From an uncultured Actinomyces sp. (GTDB taxonomy: Bacteria > Actinomycetota > Actinomycetes > Actinomycetales > Actinomycetaceae): a DNA stretch of 19,300 nt. The stretch's first letter is position 1. Each line of letters opens with the position of its first letter. The stretch spans positions 1-19,300 of the forward strand of contig CAJZDJ010000032.1 in assembly GCA_915063485.1 (NCBI GenBank), written 5' to 3'. The notes below the pieces were generated by a model. It was not told the origin of the DNA. It did no database searches and saw only the letters and a list, made by a program, of their open reading frames with translations. A program made the position numbers and the translations under genes. This document shows positions 14,242 to 19,300 of this stretch, piece by piece.

Positions 14242-15430
14242 AGTGCTTTACCTCTTCTTCTAATTGTTCAAGGGCTTGGCTTAGCTGGGTCAGTTCTACT
14301 GCACTTGCTGGCTCGGGCCCGTAGAGTATGTATTCAATTTCTTTAGCTGTGCGGTTGCAGGCCATAGATACCGTTTGCACTACCAAAGTGGCGTCAGCAT
14401 TTGGGGCAATCCCCAGGCGCCGGCCGAGCCTAATAATGGTGGCTATACGCAAAATACGGCCACTGTGCTCACTGGCTCTAGCTCTCTGATACAGTCCGGC
14501 GCGCCCCATCGTGGTTTCGGTGCCTTGCGCAACTACCGGCAGCGGCTCATTAACGATCCGGCCTTGGCGCCGGCCCACAATAAATGCCCACACCAATGCC
14601 AATAGACCAAACTGCCACATTAATGGCACCAGCCAGGATGGGTAGGGTTTAAGCTTCTGAGCCGAATTAAATGAGTCAGCATTTTCGGCGTTATAAAAAA
14701 CTACCTCACTGCCCCGCCCGGTAGCATAAAGTGCCAAGGCTGCGTTGTCATCTTTGTCTAGGTACTTGTTGGTAACTAGCTCTGGATTAGTGATGATGCG
14801 TAGGGTTTTACCTGACTTTAAGGGCAGTTCCAGGTAGCCGTAGCCGTCGGCATAAGCGAAACACAGCTGGGCTGGGCCACGGCCCAGGTACTGGCTGTTG
14901 GCCAGCGCCTGCGGGTCACGCACTATGATGGCGTTTCCGGTTGCGCTGATGGTTTGGGCTTTGGTGGGTATAGAGCAGGTGCCGCGAGAGGCAGGTTTAT
15001 CGTTATAACCTTGCAGTTCCAAGCCGCTTTCAGTCAGGGACTCAGGCAGGTAGTACTCGAAGCCAACCAGGGTGATATCAGCGTTTGAGGTAGTTAGTAG
15101 AGTTTCAAAGTCGTAATTTCGTAGCCGGCCAGCATTAAAGATGGTTACCGGTTTGCCCTGCTGGGCAGCCAAAATAGCCTTTGCAGCTGAGGGCACCTGG
15201 TCCACTGAGACGTCATAGTGGTCACCGAGCACCTGCGCTAAAGCCCGCACCCCATCGGAGCTAACGCTGTGAATGTCGTAGGGGTCTTTAGTGATTTCTT
15301 CTTTCATGGAGGCGTAGATAACCATGCCTGCCAGCAGCAAACTAAGTGCGATTGCCAGTAGCTTCCAGCCTTTAAATCCGCTCTTTTTAGAGTTGGCAGT
15401 GGCTTGTGCGGGGGTTGTTTGTACACTCAT
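14231..15430 (-). CDS. DUF4350 domain membrane protein
   Basis: The 399-residue protein has one N-terminal membrane helix (about 22-41), then an extracytoplasmic domain starting with DPYDIHSVSSDGVRALAQVL (49-68), which is the typical DUF4350 opening. A second hydrophobic helix lies near 268-290 (WLVPLMWQFGLLALVWAFIVG) and is followed by a cytoplasmic tail. The extracytoplasmic part resembles a glutamine-amidotransferase-like fold in related proteins, but no catalytic residues can be asserted here. The start ATG overlaps the DUF4129 stop by four bases, and the end overlaps MoxR. Function is unknown. Its operon position suggests a membrane component handled by MoxR/DUF58. Confidence 0.88.
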   Translation of the reverse strand: MSVQTTPAQATANSKKSGFKGWKLLAIALSLLLAGMVIYASMKEEITKDPYDIHSVSSDGVRALAQVLGDHYDVSVDQVPSAAKAILAAQQGKPVTIFNAGRLRNYDFETLLTTSNADITLVGFEYYLPESLTESGLELQGYNDKPASRGTCSIPTKAQTISATGNAIIVRDPQALANSQYLGRGPAQLCFAYADGYGYLELPLKSGKTLRIITNPELVTNKYLDKDDNAALALYATGRGSEVVFYNAENADSFNSAQKLKPYPSWLVPLMWQFGLLALVWAFIVGRRQGRIVNEPLPVVAQGTETTMGRAGLYQRARASEHSGRILRIATIIRLGRRLGIAPNADATLVVQTVSMACNRTAKEIEYILYGPEPASAVELTQLSQALEQLEEEVKHYER

Positions 15431-16170
15431 CGCCGCCTACCTTCAGTGGCGTAGGGGTTAGACGCATACGGATTAACGTCCAGTGGGCCAGCTGAGCCGT
15501 GAGTTAACTCCGGGGTGAGGTTATGGGCGCTTTGCTGGGTTATGCCTGGGGTGTTTGTGACAGTAACGGCGAAATCACGCATCCACTGATCATCGCTAGG
15601 GCCGGTTTCTTCGTGTCCATAGCGAGCCCAGTCAAACAGGTTAGCGGCGTAAGTAAATCCCTCACTTAGCGTTGGCATTACCTGGGTGCCAAGATAGCCG
15701 GCCTCCTGTGCGGTCATGCCTGGATAATCTTCCAGTAAGGCGCGCTCGTCTAGAGAGCGGATAATGGCGCGGAAACGGTCTACGACGGCGTTAACCCAGT
15801 CACCGGCGGCAGCCGCCTTATTGGCGCTAAGCGTGAGCGTACTAGCATCACGTTTATCGTCAAAAAGCGCTTTTGATTTGCGTTTACGGCGTGCCAAAGT
15901 GATTTTTGTGGCTAAGTAGAGCAGCAAAGCTATCAGCGCCATAAAGATCAAAAAGGTAAGCAGCGCCCCAACCCATTCAGGTAAACCCAAATTTAGTTTA
16001 GCTTTACTTAGTGTGGAGTCCAGCCATTTAAATAGCTTTTCTAAAAGATTTTGTTTAGGTTTATAAGCTATTTTACTGAGCTCATGGTGGGCTTGTTGGC
16101 GTGCTTCATCTGGGCTTGGAGTAGGCTGACTCCAAGCCGGTAGAAGGGCAAACTTCCAGATTAAATTCAT
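15427..16170 (-). CDS. DUF4129 domain membrane protein
   Basis: The 247-residue protein has a weakly hydrophobic N-terminus, an extracytoplasmic helix-rich stretch (ARQQAHHELSKIAY near 23-36), one clear membrane helix at about 67-89, and a basic RRKRK stop-transfer. A cytoplasmic domain follows with RFRAIIRSLDERALLEDYPGMTAQEAG, the hallmark of DUF4129. Such domains are often found in MoxR clusters and in transglutaminase-like membrane proteins. It overlaps both flanking genes by four bases (ATGA type). The DNA around 15850-16150 is richer in A+T than most of the window. No enzymatic role is claimed. Confidence 0.85.
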   Translation of the reverse strand: MNLIWKFALLPAWSQPTPSPDEARQQAHHELSKIAYKPKQNLLEKLFKWLDSTLSKAKLNLGLPEWVGALLTFLIFMALIALLLYLATKITLARRKRKSKALFDDKRDASTLTLSANKAAAAGDWVNAVVDRFRAIIRSLDERALLEDYPGMTAQEAGYLGTQVMPTLSEGFTYAANLFDWARYGHEETGPSDDQWMRDFAVTVTNTPGITQQSAHNLTPELTHGSAGPLDVNPYASNPYATEGRRR

Positions 16171-17564
16171 TGCGCCTGTTGTTCTGCTACAGCGTTACGC
16201 AGCTCCACATCCAGGCCTTCTTTACGCATACGCAGATCGATATATAGCAGCGCGTTGACCGAGGAGCTGAAAGGCAGAGTGATCAGTAGGCTAATGGCGG
16301 TCACGACCATAGATATTATGAAGGTGATGCTTAGTGCTCCCATAACATCATTAGTAGATGATGATGCAACGACAGTAGAAAATGTGCCAAGCAGGACAAC
16401 GACACCGCTAAATACACCGGTCACCATAGAGATGATTATACTGGTCAGGATATTAATGCCGAACAGACGCCAGAAGTTTCCGCGAGTCAGTCTCCAAGAG
16501 CGGCCAATAGCGGCAAATACTCCCAGGTTTTCAAGCACCATGGCTGGTGAGGCGACACTGAATTTAATGGATAAGTAGTAGCTTACTATTGCGCCAGCCA
16601 CGACCAGTATAAATACGCCGACTAGGGTTATACCCAGGTCTTGGAATAGTTCGGTTTCTGTTTGAGCTGTAGAGGCTACGCTAGCTAACAGAGTGAAAAA
16701 TAGAATGATCCCAATTATGAACATCAGGCCGCTAATAATGTTGGTGAGTATATTCAACCCGATTAATGGCAGGAACTTTGATTTAGTACGTTCCCATACT
16801 TCGTTGCTGGAAGCTACTCGTCCAAGTACAGAGCGTGATACCGCTACAACAATTAAACCTGAAAGTAAAACCGTAGCTAAACCCTGTAAGAGAGTGCCAC
16901 CTAGCTGAGAAAATGCACTAAACGCGCTTCCTAAAGCACTAGCATATGGAGAATCAGTGTTTATGTAGCTAGGTAATGCTAGGTTGATAATTGCGTAATT
17001 GATGCCAATGCTAATTACTAGCGCCACCCCTAGCAGGGCGGCGGTAAAACCAAACATGGTGCGCGCATTAGTTTTAATTGCCGCAAATGCGCCCTGATAG
17101 ATGTCGCCAATAGACAGGGGGCGTAGGGGAATAATGCCAGGCTTGTAGACATAGAAGTTTGCGGCGCCCATAGATCCGTAGCCGCCGCTCGGATAAGCAC
17201 CACCACCTGGGTAACTACCAGTGCCGGGGTAACCAGGAGCAGCGCCAGGATAGCTACCGCCTGGGTAAGTGCCCGGGTTGTATCCAGCCGCGCCAGGGTA
17301 ACCGGGCGCCCCTGAGGTGGCAGAACTGCCCGCGCCGGGATAACCAGCCGTTCCCGGGTAGCCACCAGGGTAGCCGCCAGCCCCAGCAGCACTAGCCGCA
17401 CCAGGGCCACCAGCGCCGTCGTCGTCACCAGCCCCCGGGTAGGAACCTTGCCCAGGGTAGGGGTTGGCATAGCCACCAGAGCTGCTGGCAGAGCCAGATG
17501 GCTGCCCAGATGGCTGTTCTCCAGCGCTTTCGTCGAAATTAGGCGTGCGCCAAGTCTCGCTCAC
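16167..17564 (-). CDS. Polytopic membrane protein with YPG-rich N-terminus (glycerophosphodiesterase membrane-domain-like)
   Basis: The 465-residue protein starts with about 135 residues of G/Y/P/S-rich sequence containing ten YPG tripeptides, presumably disordered and cytoplasmic. It then has FYVYKPGIIPLRPLSIGDIY and about six membrane helices near 171-193, 218-243, 268-300, 310-335, 365-400 and 405-440. The LRPLSIGDIYQGAF entry and the LSIKFSVASPAMVLEN and AIGRSWRLTRGNFWRL segments match the membrane domain seen next to glycerophosphodiester phosphodiesterases, but no catalytic domain is present. GTG 17564 is preceded by GGAGG with a five-base gap. It is the first gene of the five-gene minus-strand operon and is divergent from mtrA. 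Confidence 0.8.
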   Translation of the reverse strand: MSETWRTPNFDESAGEQPSGQPSGSASSSGGYANPYPGQGSYPGAGDDDGAGGPGAASAAGAGGYPGGYPGTAGYPGAGSSATSGAPGYPGAAGYNPGTYPGGSYPGAAPGYPGTGSYPGGGAYPSGGYGSMGAANFYVYKPGIIPLRPLSIGDIYQGAFAAIKTNARTMFGFTAALLGVALVISIGINYAIINLALPSYINTDSPYASALGSAFSAFSQLGGTLLQGLATVLLSGLIVVAVSRSVLGRVASSNEVWERTKSKFLPLIGLNILTNIISGLMFIIGIILFFTLLASVASTAQTETELFQDLGITLVGVFILVVAGAIVSYYLSIKFSVASPAMVLENLGVFAAIGRSWRLTRGNFWRLFGINILTSIIISMVTGVFSGVVVLLGTFSTVVASSSTNDVMGALSITFIISMVVTAISLLITLPFSSSVNALLYIDLRMRKEGLDVELRNAVAEQQAQ

Positions 17565-17700
17565 CGTTACCTCCTTGGGAATGTGCTACATAACTAATCC
17601 TGCCAGGTTTGCGTAACTTGTGCCTACGCCTTAAGGAGGAGGTTTAGCTACATTCCTGTATAACCATGCAAAAATATGCTTTAAGTGTCACAATGTAGTT
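17565..17700. promoter_or_regulatory. Divergent control region between the MoxR operon and mtrA
   Basis: This 136-base gap serves both directions. On the minus side GGAGG lies five bases before GTG 17564. On the plus side a near-perfect AAGGAGGAGG (17633-17642) has no start codon within reach. A -10-like TATAAC lies at 17659-17664 and TATGCT at 17675-17680, without clear -35 elements. GTCACA at 17687-17692 resembles the half-site I recall for mycobacterial MtrA boxes. mtrA itself has no Shine-Dalgarno sequence close to its ATG. Confidence 0.45.
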
Positions 17701-18402
17701 ATGAGCACGCGTATCTTACTGGTAGATGATGATACTGCCCTGTCTGAAATGGTTGGCATGACCCTCGAAAGCGGGGGTTATGACGTGGTTTATTGCGCAG
17801 ACGGTACGCATGCTTTGCAAGCTTTTACTATTAACCAGCCAGAGCTAGTACTGCTGGATCTGATGCTGCCGGGCATGGATGGCATTGAAATCTGCCGCCG
17901 CATTAGGGCTATTTCTGATGTGCCTATCATTATGCTCACCGCCCGCAGTGACACCCAGGATGTGGTGGCCGGGCTGGAGGCGGGGGCTGATGACTATGTG
18001 GCTAAGCCCTTCAAAAACCGTGAGCTTATGGCCCGGGTACGTACCCGCCTGCGCCGTGTCAGCGACGTCGCCGCCAATGCAGAGCCACCCAAGGACAAGC
18101 TGCGCATTGGCGACATCGATATTGACGTGCTCGCCCACGAGGCTCGCCGTGCAGGCCAAGTAGTGCCGCTAACCCCGCTGGAATTTGACCTGGTAGTCAC
18201 CCTGGCGCGTGAACCCTGGAAGGTGTTTACCCGTGAAGAGCTACTAGAACGTGTGTGGGGTTACCAGCACAGCGCCGACAACCGCCTGGTCAACGTGCAT
18301 GTGCAGCGCCTGCGGGCCAAGGTAGAACTAGACCCCGAGCACCCCAAGGTGGTTATCACTGTGCGCGGCGTAGGTTACCGCGCCGGTAGTGCCCAGGGCT
18401 GA
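17701..18402 (+). CDS. mtrA: MtrA-type OmpR/PhoB-family response regulator
   Basis: MtrA is the response regulator of the actinobacterial MtrA-MtrB system, which controls cell-wall homeostasis and links to division and replication in relatives. The 233-residue protein has a receiver domain with acidic pocket D9-D11, phosphoacceptor D53 in LLDLMLPGMDG, T80 and K102 (AKPF). A winged-helix DNA-binding domain follows (about 130-230) with LTPLEFDLVVTLAREPWKVF and the C-terminal VRGVGYR. It is followed by mtrB with a TGATG overlap, so the pair is co-translated. High similarity to mycobacterial MtrA and the adjacent kinase support the specific assignment. Confidence 0.93.
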   Translation: MSTRILLVDDDTALSEMVGMTLESGGYDVVYCADGTHALQAFTINQPELVLLDLMLPGMDGIEICRRIRAISDVPIIMLTARSDTQDVVAGLEAGADDYVAKPFKNRELMARVRTRLRRVSDVAANAEPPKDKLRIGDIDIDVLAHEARRAGQVVPLTPLEFDLVVTLAREPWKVFTREELLERVWGYQHSADNRLVNVHVQRLRAKVELDPEHPKVVITVRGVGYRAGSAQG

Positions 18403-19300
18403 TGCGTGGCCTAGACGCTATACGCCAGTGGCTGGCGCATAGCCCCCTAAAATACTTGCGCCTAGCCCTAGCGCGTTCACTAGTGCTGCGCGTAGCCGTG
18501 CAGGTCATGGTGGTGGGGATGGTGTCAGTGCTAGCCCTGATTATCTTCGCCACCTCCTGGGTGCGTTCAGATCTGCTGCGTGAGCGCCTAGATGCAGTAA
18601 TCGCAGATGCTGATACACGCGTGGCTACGGCCCAAAGCCAAATGGACGCCACCGCCGTCAACACCACGGCTGAAGTCTCGGCCCTGGCCCAAAGCCAAGT
18701 CACCTCCCTAAAAGACGCCATTAGCGGCGCCAACGGGGTGGGGGTGGTGCTAATGCGTTCGCGTAGCTCCAACTCTTCAATCGTTATTAACGACCTGTCT
18801 TCCACCTCCGGCTTACGTCAGGCCATTTCTAATGATCTAATCACCCAGCTGGAATCTAACCCGCACCGCCAATACTGGCAGTACGCCAAGGTGACCGACG
18901 ACGGCAATGCGGTACCCGGCATTGTGGTGGCCAGCCAACTGACTTTGCCTTTGGCTGGCACCTACAACGTGTTCCTGGTGTATTCGCTAAAAAATGAGCA
19001 ACACCTACTTGATGTGGCCACCCGCGCCCTGGTGTCGGGTGGAGCCATGCTGGTGGTAGCCATGGGAATTGCCGTGGCATTACTTACTTGGCGTGTGCTG
19101 CTGCCAGTTAGACGCACCTCGCTAGCTGCCCAGCGCCTAGCCGCTGGCAATTTTGGTGAGCGTCTAGAAATTAAAAGCCAGGATGAGGCGGCCTCCCTAG
19201 CGCTGTCTTTTAACAACATGGCTGATTCAATTGAAGCCCAAATTGATCGCCTAAGTGAGCTTTCGCGTCTGCAACAGCGTTTTGTTTCTGATGTTTCCCA
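18402..19300 (+). CDS. mtrB: MtrB-type sensor histidine kinase, partial (cut by the window end)
   Basis: The first 299 residues are present and the reading frame stays open to the right edge. They show a basic N-terminus, membrane helix 1 at about 30-52, an extracytoplasmic sensor loop of about 155 residues, membrane helix 2 at about 211-230, and a HAMP domain with AAQRLAAGNFGERLE and DEAASLALSFNNMADSI (about 242-276). The sequence LSRLQQRFVSDVS is the known lead into the phosphoacceptor SHELRTP H-box, which lies beyond the window. The ATG overlaps the mtrA stop. MtrB phosphorylates MtrA. In relatives the lipoprotein LpqB gene usually follows. Confidence 0.93.
   Translation, partial: MRGLDAIRQWLAHSPLKYLRLALARSLVLRVAVQVMVVGMVSVLALIIFATSWVRSDLLRERLDAVIADADTRVATAQSQMDATAVNTTAEVSALAQSQVTSLKDAISGANGVGVVLMRSRSSNSSIVINDLSSTSGLRQAISNDLITQLESNPHRQYWQYAKVTDDGNAVPGIVVASQLTLPLAGTYNVFLVYSLKNEQHLLDVATRALVSGGAMLVVAMGIAVALLTWRVLLPVRRTSLAAQRLAAGNFGERLEIKSQDEAASLALSFNNMADSIEAQIDRLSELSRLQQRFVSDVS

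Noticed and set aside
17030..17476. Open frame on the minus strand within the YPG-rich coding region
   Set aside because: It is in another frame of the same strand as the membrane protein. Its openness follows from the low-complexity, GC-rich repeats, and it has no ribosome binding site or domain.
17589..17703. CATAACTA/TAGTTATG inverted repeat around the mtrA leader
   Set aside because: Only 8 bp with arms about 100 bases apart, expected by chance in AT-richer DNA.

Overview
The window looks like a stretch of chromosome from a moderately GC-rich actinobacterium, probably an anaerobic or facultative Actinomyces-like member of the Actinomycetales. The evidence is the MtrA/MtrB two-component pair, the actinobacterial DUF3499 and Trm112-like genes beside a GDP-mannose pyrophosphorylase, the MoxR/DUF58/DUF4350/DUF4129 membrane cluster with SpoIIM and RDD genes, GTG/TTG starts, and probable leaderless starts. 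An arginine deiminase operon suggests fermentative, acid-exposed or host-associated life. The genus is an inference. No rRNA, tRNA, CRISPR array or complete mobile element was seen.

Left end (1-3479). After a short stretch with a perfect 36-bp palindrome lies a HEAT-repeat protein related to AlkC/AlkD DNA alkylation-repair proteins. Its 3' end overlaps, tail to tail, a gene for an XRE helix-turn-helix fused to an MNT nucleotidyltransferase. These two look like accessory genes. Upstream of the second, on the same strand, are galactokinase and a DeoR-family repressor.

Arginine deiminase block (3550-7982). A good promoter precedes arcA, then arcB and arcC, which convert arginine to ornithine, ammonia, CO2 and ATP. 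No arcD antiporter is present. A YihY/BrkB membrane protein gene overlaps the end of arcC. The 184-bp arcA-arcB gap holds strong hairpins.

Mannose block (8001-9771). manC (GDP-mannose synthesis), DUF3499 and a Trm112-like gene are tightly spaced and end at a strong hairpin terminator shared with the convergent RDD gene.

Envelope block (9908-17564). RDD and SpoIIM are divergent from each other. A five-gene minus-strand operon then reads, in transcription order: a YPG-rich polytopic membrane protein, DUF4129, DUF4350, MoxR AAA+ ATPase and DUF58. All its junctions are overlaps or very short gaps, so the products probably work together as an ATPase/vWA-type assembly at the membrane. It is divergent from mtrA-mtrB (17701 to the right edge), which controls cell-wall and division functions in relatives. 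mtrB is cut off by the window just before its histidine kinase H-box.

The best candidates for something new are the XRE-MNT gene with its operator and convergent HEAT partner, the membrane MoxR cluster divergent from mtrAB, short repeats that duplicate stop-codon regions, and an unusually high frequency of CTAG.
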